Assembly: GCA_032622095.1 (NCBI GenBank)
Contig: CP136067.1
Location: 49,453,899 to 49,517,898 of the forward strand
From: Siphonodentalium dalli
Taxonomy: Eukaryota; Mollusca; Scaphopoda; Gadilida; Siphonodentaliidae
Length of the DNA: 64,000 bases
Reading direction: 5' to 3'
Both the position numbers and the translations under genes were made by a program. The number at the start of each line of letters is the position of its first letter. Position 1 is the first letter of the stretch. Below are positions 1 to 12,045 of this stretch, one piece after another. A model generated the notes under the pieces. It had not been told where the DNA came from. It did not search any database and saw only the letters and a program-made list of their open reading frames with translations.

Positions 1-1424
1 TATGGTCATAAAGGTCGCGTTCCCCAACGTCCACAGCCATTGCCATCGAGACTGTAAATTGTTCTTTAAAGACATAGTGAAATAAATGCACCACAGTTCC
101 TGACATTTTCTTGAATAATATCGCCCACATACTGACCCTAACCCCGAGAGAGGATAACAAAACACGCATACATTCATGCTTTTAAGACATTATCCATTAG
201 TCCATCCGACTGTTTTGAGGGAGGCTAGCATAGTATTATCCAGGCAAAAGTGTACGTAGTTGAATCAGAAAGGCTTCGAAACGGATGTGGAAATACAATC
301 TTACCACACCAAATAAACCGACACGCATGCCATTCGATATCTTAAACATGCACCAGGTGTAGGGGTGGTGTATACAGTGGCCCATTTCATTCCCAGTATC
401 ATGGCGCATGTCCACAAACTAGCACCGCGAGCATTGTTCTTCTCTGCTGGGAGATATTCGACGAGACAACTGCGGGGCGTCACACAGTTTGCTTCGGATA
501 ATGGTCAAGAAGTGTGGGTAGTCTGTACACTAGGGTCTTCTCCTTAGCAGATAGATATCTGTCCAAGGGAATGAGACAGCTAGCAACCTTCGAAACACTG
601 TCGAAGTTGTCCACATATGTCAATGCGTTCGCTGAGTTTGTGAGTTGATAAACCATCAATTGAGAAGTGAATAGCTAACTGGATCGCCAGGTGTACATGT
701 CGTTATCCCATGGGGTATGAGACACATACATAGAGATGACCTTCTGTAAGCTGGTATTGTATACTCATCGGCCATATGCCTTCCTAGTTCAAGATGACGC
801 ACAAATATCATATTTAGCAAATATTTAAAATCGTAAGCTAGACACCGGGAAATGAATTGTTTGAAACGTTATGATTAGAGGGACCCTACTCCCAGGAAGT
901 GGTGAATAATTTGTCGGTGTGAGCGACCTAGATTTATCAGACAAAGAAATGGAAGCTGGTCCAGATAATTATGGACGTGACGTGGCAAATCAGAATCTGT
1001 TATCAGGTAATTGTTCTGATATAACTATTCGGCGCACCTCGCTTACGGCCATTATCGGTGCTAAGTGGAGACTGGATTTCGAAATGCCACATCACGATAT
1101 TAATGGTGGTTTTTCATCTTTCCAGAAGGATACGAGCTATGTTATGTGTTTTTATACCTTTAAGTTGAACTAGCAGATGGTTTATGTACAGTTTCGTCCA
1201 TACATACCGATATTATGACAAAAAATTGAAATTAAAATGAGAAAATATCGATTTATTTTCAATTTCTATCCGCCAATTTAGCAGCGATCTTGGCTGTTAG
1301 TATCAATTGCCAAACCCTAATGAATACTTCATATCACTATTCCATATCAACATGTAATGGTGGATAGAAATCGCGAAACAATAACGCCCATCCTAAGAAA
1401 GTAAAGGAATGTAGACTTGTTTTC
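1..1424. other. Unclassified non-genic stretch
   Basis: I recognise no gene or repeat family here. An open frame of 84 codons runs 919-1173 on the + strand; it begins with GTG rather than ATG and resembles no family I know. A GT donor-like site follows a short open stretch near 1006. It could be a lone exon or chance. Confidence 0.3.
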
Positions 1425-2345
1425 AAAATTCGGTCGCCATTTTGGCCGCCATCTTCAATTGGGAAAACCATTTCTTGCATGAGATGTAAGGTAATTACTT
1501 CACCTCAGTATTTCCAACTCAACTGTACGCATGGATGAAGTTGTCTCGACAATAATGCCCAATGATGTGAATATGAGGGAATTTCCGTGATTTTTCAAAA
1601 TATGTCCGCCATTGTGGGCGCCATTTTGAATTTGGGGGACTTTTGTTTGGATATGGTACAAGGAAAGTTCTTCACCTAAGTGTTCCCAACTTACAATAGT
1701 AAGCAGGTGTGGAGTTGTCATGACAATAATGCTCATTGATGTTAAAATCAGCGATTTTCGGCGATTTTTTATTTCTGGTGTCCATTTTGGCCGCCATCTT
1801 GGATTTGGGTAAATATTCCTCAACTCAGGTATAAGAGGAATCCTAGTTCGAGTATCTACTGCAAATATGTATGCATGTGTGTTGCTATAATAGCAATAAC
1901 ATTCATTGATTCGAAACATAACATCGCGTTATTAACGGAGATTCGGCTTTGACCTATGATACCGGCATTTGGGGAAAACGTGATATCGGACAAAAATATC
2001 CCGCAATGAATGCATATTATGGTCCTCGTGTGTTCGCCAATGACACCTCTATATGATAAATGTATAACATGACGCAAAAATTCTAACATTTTCCCACCGA
2101 GACAAACGAAAGGTGGTAACATGTCAGAAAAATAGCATATTTTCACATTTCGGCGGCCATCTTGGCCGCCATATTGGAATCTGGTGTCGGATTTTTGGCT
2201 AATTTGTAAGGGTTGTATATTAGCATAACGAATCGAGCGGAAAACAAGACCGCATATGCTATCATCTTTACTATAATGGCGATCAAAGAGACCTGGTGCA
2301 TTAAAAAAAATGGCCGCCATGATGGACGCCATCTTGTCTGGAGTC
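1425..2345. repeat. Degenerate tandem repeat of about 170-180 bp carrying a YY1-like box
   Basis: A box of the form GCCGCCATYTTG, often doubled, recurs near 1435, 1612, 1785, 2150 and 2312, i.e. at one or two steps of roughly 165-185 bp. Between boxes, stretches such as the one around 'acaataatgc' recur in diverged form (1550 and 1727). The open frames on the minus strand between 1500 and 2500 run through this repeat and are judged non-coding. GCCGCCATNTT is the known binding consensus of the zinc-finger factor YY1; whether the host factor binds here is inference. A related array lies at 61.1-62.1 kb. Confidence 0.65.
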
Positions 2346-3087
2346 TCTGCGGCCACTTTTTTTTCTTGTTAACAAGTGAAAAAAAATAGAGGAGACCTTA
2401 AGGAAGAAAATTAGTGGGGTGAAGTTCAGTCCTGTGGGGGGGGGGGTGCAGAGGTCGACCAATATCTCCTGGACTAATGCCTCTGCAACATTAAATGTCA
2501 TACATTCTATATTTATGTATTGGAATTGTTGGTCCTAACAAAAACAATGACTTTGTTGTATTATTATACGGTGATACAGTTTACTATAATTCTCTCATTC
2601 TGCGACAAGTACGCGCCTTTACTGGACGGACATGTGTCGAATGTCGATAGTGCACATGCGGATTGTACGGCGTTGTTAACGCCCCTCGGGTGTGAACTGT
2701 GGTACAGGTTTTTAGAAATTTGTGGTTCGCTGGGCATTTTATAAATTGATAATGGGTTTTTCCGGTTGTGACAATTCGCAGTAGGTCGCTATTTGCGGAC
2801 GTCTATTTGCGGAGGTCCCCGAATTCGCGGAAGTTCCCTAAAATTGTCGAAATATGTTGATTTTAATTAGGGAATGGGTGCGTATATGTCAATTGATACG
2901 TATTTTAAACAAATAACGACACGATCATCATAATAGTGGTTTGTTCTATCAATCATATCATAATCATCATCAACATCATCATCATAATACGGAACACGTC
3001 TTGCGACTTTTCGTCCCAATAACATTATTTGCAATGCTTGTTTACAAATATATATATCTTCATTCGATATTTACTTGTGAGTCACTT
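2346..3087. other. Non-genic stretch with simple repeats
   Basis: It contains a G-run near 2438-2447, short repeats of a 'gcgga' type around 2790-2835, and an ATC-rich trinucleotide microsatellite around 2950-2992. The 74-codon frame at 2520-2744 resembles nothing I know. No gene is supported. Confidence 0.4.
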
Positions 3088-3091
3088 GAAC

Positions 3092-3640
3092 ATGTTACTT
3101 GTCGTCGAACTCGTATTTGATATAATAGAAGAATGAGTCTATGTATATTTTGAATTGAACGAGTGTTGGAGCCTCAACAGCGAAGACTGGCAGAGAGTTC
3201 CAGCTATTTACCACCCCCTGCGTTAAGAAATAGTTTCCAATGGCCTTGTTAACAATGGGCATCTGTAGCTTTTTATTATGTACTCTTGTTCTTCCTGATG
3301 AATGTCTTTCTAATAGGTCACAGGCATTGATATTGTAATGACCATTCAACAGTTTATGTACCTCGATTAGATCTCCTCTAAATATTCGATATTTTAAAGA
3401 CATCAGATTGAGTCTTATCATTCGGTCTCGGTAGCATAGAGTTTTGATTTGACGAACTAGTTTCGTTGCTTTTCTGTGTATTTCTCTAACACAATGCTTT
3501 GATATTTGTGATGTGGGGTCCATGCAGAGTTACAGTATTCGATGATAGGTCTGACCATGCTTATGTAGAGCGATTAGTAAGTGTCGATGTCCAAGTTCGC
3601 GAAAGTTCTGTTGTCTATGTCGAGATTTGAGAAGCTTTAT
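3092..3640 (-). pseudogene. CR1/Jockey-like LINE, 3' end of the reverse-transcriptase ORF (relic)
   Basis: Read on the minus strand, this is the C-terminal part of a non-LTR retrotransposon reverse transcriptase. A block of the form 'RPIIEYCNSAWTPH' lies near 3525-3560. The 3095-3523 frame then gives 'RKATKLVRQI', 'RDRMIRLNLMSLKYR', 'GDLIEVHKLLNG' and, near its end, 'VVNSWNSLP'. This order is typical of CR1/Jockey-group LINEs after the RT thumb. The upstream block and the long frame are in different frames, so there is a frameshift near 3490, and a stop lies near 3573. The fragment is 5'-truncated: nothing of the RT core is recognisable upstream. It is a dead relic. Confidence 0.8.
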
Positions 3641-4189
3641 TGTTTTCGGATATTGTAGGAAGGCTAATCTGGCCGTGTCAAATTGAGCTATAGCGATGGG
3701 ATTTCTCACAGTACAAAACATTTCGGATTTTCGTGCGGTGTGTATTCGCTGGATGTCTTTTAGTTGCAGTATGTAACTATTATGGCCGCGTTAATTGCTT
3801 TCGATGTTTAGGTATGAACAATGGCTGGGCCATGCACTCTTGGCGGGAACACAATGCCTCCGATTTTTGATCCGCACTTAGAAGCTTTTTGGTGTGGTGA
3901 ATGAGAAACCTGCAGTAATAAGCCGTAGTTTTTTTGTAATAATTTGAAGGATTAGTTGTTTTAACGGAATTCTGAGGCGGTGCATTCATGTAACCAATAT
4001 ATTTTATATTATAATTTATATTTATGGCTAATAATATGATCTTGAGGGCGTTACTATTTCTGATTATGGTTTTCTTGTTTCTATTGTGAGGAGAGGGTTC
4101 AATATATCTTAGGCTGACATGTAATGGTGCGACAAGATCGCGAAGAGGCAGGTCATGCATGGTGGTTTCGTGGATACCACATATTGACC
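3641..4189. other. Unclassified stretch between LINE relic and hAT element
   Basis: No domain is recognisable. A 199-codon frame on the minus strand (3780-4379) crosses into the hAT-like element and mixes unrelated sequence, so I treat it as chance. Confidence 0.35.
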
Positions 4190-4197
4190 CTAGCAAG

Positions 4198-5126
4198 CAG
4201 AGGCGGACTGGGCCAAAAAAACCGGCCCGGGAAATTAATATAATAACGGCCCATCTGTTGGGGGGGGGCGTCCACAGTCCACCTTGGAAAATTCCAACTG
4301 CACCCCCCCCCCTTGAATCAGATGCAGACCAAATACATGTTTTTGCATAATTCCATTTGCACCTCTGGTCTAATATCATATATATTCATAAACCATGGTT
4401 CTATATATTCCCGGTATGAGACCATTCAGATATTTTTACCTGAAAAATTGCATAAAATCTAACATCTAGCGGTCTAACTCCAGACAAATGCACACGGCTA
4501 CGGACAAGAGACCAGGACACACCGGGCTGTTCATGGTTGTTCGGCCCGGGGTGAGAACATTTTGAAAACTATACAAGAAAATCTCGAATCCGATAAACTA
4601 GACTGGCATCAACTGAAGCGTTCCTATTTTCTTGTAAATTTCAATTGGGGGAGGGGTGCGTAAGAATTTTTTTTGGGATTTACAGCTGGGAGTTACCGTT
4701 AAAATCTCGAGATTAATGGGGTCTTTACGTGGTGTTATATGATGCCGACAAGTTCATTTAATGTCAAAATTACGATTAGCCAATTCGGCTGGTTAAACAA
4801 CACATGTGGCGGCCCACGTCCGGAATTTTCCCGGTCTCCCGATCGGCCATGCAGTCCGCCTCTGCCCTCATGAATTTATGTGAGAAGAGTACCATCTTAT
4901 TGGATATACGGCTGGTTAAACAACACATGTGGCGGCCCACGTCGGTTTCATTTGCGGCCCAAGTTGTGGTTGGGCGGCCCAACCACATATACCCCCCCCC
5001 ACCCCCCAAACCGTAAAAAAAACCCTCGGATTCTCGCTTGATAGAAAATCACGTGGAATCAGAATTTGTCCGGCCTCCGGCCCATCGGGAAATTTCCCGG
5101 TCTCCCGATCGGCCAGTCCACCTCTG
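4198..5126. mobile_element. Non-autonomous hAT-type DNA transposon with 8-bp target duplication
   Basis: The left end begins CAGAGGCGGACTGGGCC. The right end reads, in reverse complement, CAGAGGTGGACTGGCC, so the terminal inverted repeats are about 16 bp. The octamer CTAGCAAG occurs immediately outside both ends (4190-4197 and 5127-5134). An 8-bp duplication plus CAGAGG-type termini is typical of hAT elements. There is no transposase frame. Inside, a 35-bp stretch is repeated at 4786 and 4909, and a second inverted terminus-like sequence lies at 4848-4864, so terminal sequence has been duplicated internally. G/C runs at 4260 and 4990 produce glycine- or proline-rich open frames that are not genes. 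Confidence 0.85.
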
Positions 5127-5134
5127 CTAGCAAG

Positions 5135-6267
5135 TGTCGAAGAACATAGTTGAGGGGAGCCTTCCATCACCATTTATTTATGACTTATAATGACTCCATC
5201 GGTTGCGAACAAGTCATCGACTAGGTTAAATGGATCATTCTCCCCCAAGAATATACTTGGGCTTTGAACCGTGACGTTCCATAGGGATCAACACTCTGGC
5301 CCGTGGTATTTTCCCGTAAGTTAGATCGTGTCTATAATCGGATGGTGTTGGTTATGTTCAAATCGGGAATTGACTGGAGATTTCAATTCCGGTGTTTGCG
5401 TTTCCGATGCAGCTAATATTCTAATGTGAAATTTGAGATACACCTGACCAGTAGAGTCAACCAAATATCTTATTGAAGGGTATCAACGGTTGATAAGCAA
5501 ATACGGTACCACACATGATTGAATGTCACCATTGAACCAATCATTCATTGGTATTTTGCCTTAATTTAGCAAGTGTCTAATCACCTGTGTTGGTTATGTT
5601 CAATGATGGGCACATGTATGTCTAAAACTGTGCAGGCATGTTCTACATAGGCCACTGATCATTAAAAGATCGAGAGACTTTGCCACCCGATATCTACTTA
5701 GTAACGGTTACTAAGCACCTAGCCGGAATTTGCAGGAAAATCCAAATTTTTTTAAACATATTTTTATTGTAATATAATATTACAAGAAGGATCGGGGCAC
5801 AAGTTTTGACAGTTTACATTCGCCCTCTCCCATAACATTTTAACAAATACAATGTAGATGACGAACATAACATATACGGGATGACATATGGTGTGTTTGT
5901 GATTGCTATCAGTCCTATCCTTATGCTTTTGAAATTTCCTCTGAGGTAGTCAAAATTTGTAACGCACAGGAGGATAGTATATTTTCAGCAGAGAAATGCA
6001 ATTATAGCTTATAAATATCTATTTTCCACAATAAGCTCTACTTTAGTGGCAATTCGATTTTACTTGATTGTCACAGCTATACATGAAGCGTGAACATTGA
6101 TTGTGGTTAAAATGTTGATGGTGAATGTTGGGTTTCAGTCGCTGTACTGAAGTTCGCCAAATGTAACTGGCGTGTGAAGTGTGCAAGCAAAGCCTATACT
6201 GCTATAGTAAATATATCAAGTGTCCGTTTGTCAGTAGCACAAGTCCTGCGAAAACACAGAACAGCAC
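5135..6267. other. Unclassified AT-rich stretch
   Basis: I see no open frame of note, no clear repeat family and no splice-flanked coding block. The phrase 'gttggttatgttcaa' occurs at about 5347 and 5589, a weak sign of an old duplication. Confidence 0.35.
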
Positions 6268-6275
6268 AGTGTATG

Positions 6276-7641
6276 TTAGTCCAAGTCTTCTCGTACTAAA
6301 GCCGGCTAAGATATTGGGATGGAGGTGCCGGTCTTGAGTCCGAGATCGCGCGCATAGCCTTCTTATGACACGAGTTACGCCCAGGATCTGTGGCGGGAAT
6401 CTGTGGTGTATTTTACTCGATTTACCTAACAAAGCAATACATGATGCTATATACGTCGGAAAGAGTGACATATTATGGTCAGAATGGTGTATAATAATCT
6501 AACTTTAATGTTAAATTACACATAGAATATTCCGGTTGATTGCCACAAACATCGTTGTTTTTTCTGTTTGTTTACTTAACTGAAAGCCGAACTCAGGTTC
6601 CGAAGAACTTCGGCATTGTCCGGTGTTTGTTCTGAGTATTCTAGTTTCCGTTTCTATATATAGCGCGGGGTTTTCCGAACAAAATAGCGAAAACCGATCG
6701 CCGCAAAGTCCAGTTTCCAATGTGCTTTGAGAACAATTCCCGCACTAAAAACTTAATGACATAATGGAGGATCAGAAAGGTAGTTTTGTTGACAATTTTC
6801 GCAAGCAACTTGTCAAAATTGGAGCAAATTATAACTCTTGTGTCTGACTTGCCGTGCGTGTGATTTTCATCCATGTGCATTTTGACTTTTGTGTTGATAA
6901 AATAATCGGAGAACCGAATCACACAGTTTCGAAATATAGTTCTTCCGTTTTAGTGGGACTTTTCAAACTTAAGGTTAAAAATTTATACAAATTTTGTTTG
7001 ATTTTTTGTGTGCTTAACAAGAGCAGTATATTGCTCTGTTCGCTTAGTATATATCTTAATTTCGCTGAAGTCCACCAAATGTGGGAAATGTAGCACCATA
7101 TTATTTATTCTAATGCTCGTTGTGTTTACACTGTTTTAAACTTTGAGAGGGTTGTAATTCCCCGTAATTTATTTAATGTATTACATTTATATCTTCAATG
7201 TTTAATCAATCTATTTATTTTTTATTTATTGACACACATAATTACGATTACAATGGAGAATTCATCGTAATTTGCGTTGTCAGTCGAAAATCTACGGAAT
7301 ATTTTCAACGCAAAATGCCGAACACAGTTCGCGAGGTCAACTGAGTTCGCATACTTTTAAAAAATTGTAAACATTGCGGTAAATGTCTCTTTTCGCATTA
7401 AATTACCGCTTTCAATTCACAACTGATGTGGGTTTCAGATCAAATAGCATGTCTTCTGCGGAAAATATCCGTTTATTGTCGCAATTGTGATATTTTATTT
7501 CATATAATTGTGGTTTTATTTGAGCGGGTCACTAACGCTTAAGTCGTGTCATAGGAATGCATGGGCCTGGAACTCGGACTAAAGACCGGCACCTCCATCC
7601 CAATATCTTAGCCGGCTTTAGTACGAGAAGACTTGGACTAA
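6276..7641. mobile_element. DNA transposon with about 115-bp terminal inverted repeats and 7-8-bp target duplication
   Basis: The first about 110-115 bp (6276-6388) reappear in inverted orientation at 7530-7641, nearly identical over the outer 85 bases and weaker further in. The termini start TTAGTCCAAG. Directly outside both ends is GTGTATG (6269-6275 and 7642-7648); counting the shared A gives 8 bp. The interior of about 1.1 kb is AT-rich and has no recognisable transposase. The frames at 6202-6471 (-) and 7557-7838 (+) arise because both arms encode the same peptide, and are not independent genes. The superfamily cannot be fixed from the ends; an 8-bp duplication would suit hAT or P-type elements. 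Confidence 0.75.
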
Positions 7642-7649
7642 GTGTATGT

Positions 7650-8049
7650 GGGATAGACTCCGATGACAACGATGGAGTTAATGACTATGAACGACTAACA
7701 TCTGCCTGTGTATTTGTGACAATACATCCCGTTATGATCAACGACGTGGCTTCATACACTAGTCAGTGGACAACAAGACAGACAAGTATTAAGAAAACAA
7801 TAATTAAATATGCAATCACATCTAAAACTTCAGTTTAGAATGTCCTCGTTTGACTGAACAGACTGCATATTATCGAAATTACTAAACCATTGGACACTTT
7901 ACTTTTGCCAAATACTGTATCTTGAGGCATAACTATATCGTATATTGCATCTATTAAATTACGGATAGCTACAGTGGGTCAAACGCGAGTATTAATCTTC
8001 ATATATATTTGCACATGATCGCCAATAAGTGATATTACAATCAACGTTT
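7650..8049. other. Unclassified stretch
   Basis: Sequence outside the right end of the inverted-repeat element. It contains the tail of a 93-codon frame with no recognisable domain. Nothing else is supported. Confidence 0.3.
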
Positions 8050-8410
8050 TAGCATAATACGAAATTCTACATAGGGTTCAGTGTTAAATTTTGATCGCAA
8101 CTGTAGCCAGCGAGAATCATTTGTTCACATCCAATTGTTTAAAACTACGTCTGTGTTTCATACTTAATATTTTTTAGGAATATCAGTACGCGTATATCAT
8201 CATACGTAAAATGGCGCCATATATCCAAAATACTAGAATCTCCATATGGTTCAGTGTTAAATTGTAGCCAGCAACTGTAGCCAGCAAGAATGAACTGATC
8301 GCATCCAAATTTTCAAAAATACATGTAAGTGCCATAGCTAGTAGTTTTGATAAATTTAAAATCGAACCGATCTCCATACGCCAGATGGCACCATCTATCG
8401 TTTTTTTTCT
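8050..8410. repeat. Two-copy tandem repeat, period about 173 bp
   Basis: The block 'ttcagtgttaaatt' followed by 'aactgtagccagc' occurs at 8077 and again at 8250. An 'atggcgccat'-like segment occurs at 8210 and, diverged, at 8383. Period and GCCAT box recall the repeat at 1.4-2.3 kb, though sequence kinship is unproven. Confidence 0.55.
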
Positions 8411-8544
8411 TCAAAAATACGAAACGCTCTCGAAATGATGTTGACCCCGATTTAAGCCGAACCACCAAAATTCAAGAATAGAAACAAGTCAATCCTGAAA
8501 CCACATATACACAAAACTTATAAAAAAAACACCTACAAGAAGAA

Positions 8545-8715
8545 AAAAAACTTTTGTCTTAGTTTTTGTTGTTGGGTTTCGGCTGTTCATTCGCTTGCTT
8601 CGGAAATACCAAACGAAGCAAGCGAAATAACAAAAAACATTTTCGCGAAGGAACCGAAGCAAGCGAAAACAAAAACGAAAAAAGCGAAAAAGTATGTGGC
8701 GGAAACAGGACACCA
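8545..8715. repeat. Low-complexity 'gaagcaagcgaaa' repeats with inverted copies
   Basis: Variants of CGCTTGCTTCGG and its complement alternate around 8590-8680, giving a short foldback. The lysine/arginine- or phenylalanine-rich frames here are by-products. Confidence 0.5.
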
Positions 8716-8829
8716 TAGTAATCGCCGCAAGTACGTATAAGTCACTGCGACGGTCGACACGAAACCATATCGACGTCTTCGTCAGGTTGCAGTGTTGTGA
8801 ATATTGATCAGTGTGTCAGTGCTGCGTGG

Positions 8830-8835
8830 TATAAA
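8830..8835 (+). promoter_or_regulatory. TATA-like box upstream of putative exon 1
   Basis: TATAAA lies about 100 bp upstream of the ATG at 8931. Position and context fit a core promoter, but such a hexamer is common in AT-rich DNA and there is no transcript evidence. Confidence 0.2.
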
Positions 8836-8930
8836 GTCATACCATCCGAGGATGGAACGTGATTGATTGCTCTTTGATGTCACAACGATGGTGAAACTAA
8901 CATATTAGTATCCATGTTGTCTAGTAGTGC

Positions 8931-9033
8931 ATGGTTGACAATATGCTAGCTATGTGGACAAACTTACTCGTGTCATCAACAATAGTTCTTTTCATTGGAT
9001 ATAATTCAAGATCAGTAGAATGCGTAAATATTG
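8931..9033 (+). CDS. Putative first coding exon: signal peptide, possibly of the glutamate receptor
   Basis: From the ATG at 8931, 34 codons run to a strong donor (G|GTGAGTAA, GT at 9034). The peptide has a short polar start, a hydrophobic core 'LLVSSTIVLFIG' and a polar segment ending '..VECVNIG', the layout of a secretory signal peptide. In iGluRs the mature amino-terminal domain begins with a similar strand ending in Ile-Gly, and the + strand matches the receptor exons downstream. That makes this a candidate first exon, ending in phase 1. The next exon was not identified, so the link to the receptor is inference. Methionines at residues 5 and 8 are alternative starts; the second has a better context (A at -3). 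A short upstream ORF begins at 8914. Confidence 0.4.
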
Positions 9034-10765
9034 GTGAGTAATAAGTGTGGTTACCATTACTTTGCAAAGTAAAATATTACTTGCCATTTTCTGCAGGAGA
9101 TTTACCATTACGATTACCATTACTTAAAAATGGGAAGTAATGCATTACAATTAAATTTTCAGAAACGACTAGCATTTATAAGTACAATGCTTGATGTCGA
9201 ATCCATTCACCGATGTACCGACATGGTGTGTGTGTGTCTCACCCCCAATGACGACCATAATTTTGAATAGTTGGAAATTCCATAACTCAAATTCTAATAG
9301 TTGGAAATAGTTTTCAAATTCCAATAGTTATACAAGTAACAAGTAAACCGAATGATCTAAGTGTTTCAATCAGAGTTCACGATTTTCCAACTCCGAATTT
9401 GTGCCAGTTGTTTATTTTCCGACTCGGAATTCCAATTATAAATACTAGTCACCGATTGTACAAATAGTTTTTTCCGACTCCGACTTCCATCATTTTGAAT
9501 TGCCGCTAAACCGGGAGACCTGTAAACCCGGAGCCGAATCAAGTGACAGTTACAACGCAAAAGAATAAGCTAAAACACTTCAATGAAATCGAATAAATCA
9601 TGACTAAGATGCAAAAAATGTCAAACTACGCTGTACGCTTGATTATCATCGATAGGTAAGTAATGATTTTATGTTGATAACTTGCCATGTCATTTGGAGG
9701 TGGAGGAATATAATTGATTTTACAGGTTTGAACAAATTGCGAAATGTGTTTTATACTGCCGCGAATAACAGGGGAGATCGTTTACTCGTACAAATTTAAC
9801 ATACAATCCAAATTTCCTGCATTTCAATAAAGGAACTGTTTAAATTCTGAGTTAGTAAGTGCTATGTACGAGCTAATGTTTACAATTTTAACCCTTTTAC
9901 TACTGTCAGTGCTGGGACATCGTGGGGAGTCATGCCCATGTGGCAGTGGCAAACTGGCATACTGGTATTGTATGATTTATAATTGTAGTTTGTACAAGAA
10001 TGCCTGCTGGTGTTAATACACAGTCATTTGAGTAAATAAATTCCAATAATGCTCATTACCTGAACACATATATGAAATTGAAAGCAAAGCATTTCCTTCA
10101 AGTTCAGACTGGTATGATTTATCAACCATAGGTTCATGGTCACTAGTCTATTAGTAATATCAAACTTCCATATCTTTCTGATGACAGCTTTAACAATATA
10201 ACTATCATTCAACATGCATAGTTGGTACCATTGTGTGAGTTATAACTTGTGACTCCTTGGAATTTGAATACATGTAACTCATATTCGTCCTTCAACCATA
10301 TTCTAATTCATATCATGTATAACTTACTGTATGCACATAGTACTCAATACATAACACGTGGACCAATGCTATGCCATTCTTTACTAGTGTCTTTATTTGC
10401 ACAGTCCATACTCTTTAAAAGAACATGTAGAAACCCACCAAATTATTAAGCCATTAAGCCAATATTGGAATTTTCCATTACTCAAAACCAAATCATATAA
10501 ATTTTGAAATTTTATTAGACCAAATCCTTATAGTTGGAAATGTTATGGTTTCACCCCAGTTGGAACCCCCTAGGAACGTCCCTGAATCCATTCTATGACA
10601 ATTGTATTCATTTGATGAATTTCACATATTGATGTTATTCATGGAACAAAATACTGTTTAAACTTAGATATTCACTTCCCCATAACTATATATGTGGTTG
10701 ACCTCTACACTGGTGATGACTGTCATGCCAAAATAGTTTTAAAATTGTAATTTTTGGTGTTCAAA
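9034..10765. other. Intron-like AT-rich stretch
   Basis: Short 'ttaccattac' repeats lie at 9048-9125 and 'ttggaaat'-type phrases at 9265-9330 and 10525. A donor-like site (GTAAGTAA) lies at 9656 after a short open stretch, but no matching coding block is recognised. No gene is supported. Confidence 0.4.
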
Positions 10766-10769
10766 TCAC

Positions 10770-12045
10770 TGTTGATCTATGTCTATATTTGCGAATGTCT
10801 GTCTGTCTGTGTTCTATAGAAATTCACACAAGACCATATGGGTGGTACAAAAGAGGTCTAACAGGGGTAACTTTTTACAAGGAAGATAATAGTGTGGGTT
10901 AGAATTTTCTAAAGAGATACTGTTGTTGTCATGGTCAGCGGAGGGGGGGGGGCAAATTTATTTTGTCGTCGATTTCCACCAAACTATACACAATCATACC
11001 CGTGATGTGAGGAATATAATGGTGTGTTTTAAAGTTCGCCATGATATCATGAGTCTACTGATGTGGCTCAAAGCTGTCAAATGTGGCGTCATTCGAGTCA
11101 GGGGTACGCTGAAGGGGGTGGGCACTAAATTTGATAAAAATGTGATTTCCACCAATTTTATATATAGTCATCTTCATAATTAGTATAATTTTGTGGTTTA
11201 GAGATGAGAAAAGTATGCGCTTGATTCAGGGGTAGGGAGGGTAGGGTCACCAAAACTGATAAAATACAATTAGCACCAATTTACACCCAATTCATATTCG
11301 TTCTTTCCCAATGATACGAGGAATCAGATCATGTGGGTTAAAGACGCCACATTTGGTGCCTATATTTGCGAATGTCTGTCTCTGTTCTATATAACTTCAC
11401 GGGGGACCATCTAGATGGCACCAAAGGGGTCTAACAGGGGTATATTTTACGAGGAAGATAATGGGAGTGGGTTAAATTTTTCTAAAGTGATTATGTTGGG
11501 TTCAGGGCAGAAAAGGGGAGGGGCCGCAAAAATGATATGGCGGCGTTGGAGTCAGGGTGCACGGAGGGGAGGGGCGCCAAATTTTATTATAAAAAAATGG
11601 GAAGGGGCAATACATCTGATAATAATTTGTGTAGTTGTGGTTTACCACCAAACTTATACATAATCATCTCCATGATATCAGGGGTCTACTGGACGTGGTT
11701 TAATTATGTCAAATGTGGCGTTGTTAGATTCATGAATGGGGAAGGAGGGGCACCAACGCTTATTGTGCGAGAGATGGGGAGGGGCAATACATCTGAGAAT
11801 AATATGTGTAGTTGTCGTTTACCACCAAACTTATACATAATCATCTCCATGATATCAGGGATCTAATGGACGTTGTTTTTAACCCAAATTATTTGATTCA
11901 TTGAAGAAGAAAGTGTATGAATTTGGTGGAAATTATAATGCTAAACATATCTATCAGCTTTGGTGCCCCTCCCGCCCCATGCATGAATCTAACTCCGCCA
12001 CCTTTGACATAATTAAAGTTGGTGTCGTTTGCTTCAGGGGATGGG
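10770..12045. repeat. Complex degenerate tandem repeat
   Basis: The block beginning 'tatttgcgaatgtctgtct' at about 10788 returns at about 11363 (roughly 575 bp apart) and both run into '..aggtctaacaggggta..' type sequence. A second block containing 'ccaccaaacttatacataatc' recurs at about 11646 and 11822 (175 bp). Repeated G-rich 'ggagggg' segments separate the units. Open frames of 60-109 codons here fall in repeat copies and are not supported as genes. Confidence 0.7.

Noticed and set aside
4776-5173. Glycine- or proline-rich frames on both strands
   Set aside because: Created by a homopolymer C/G run inside the hAT-like element.
6290-6390. Faint likeness of the inverted-repeat arm to the 3' half of 5S rRNA ('ttgggatggaggtgccgg')
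   Set aside because: Only a short stretch is similar and the promoter boxes do not align; explained better as a transposon arm.
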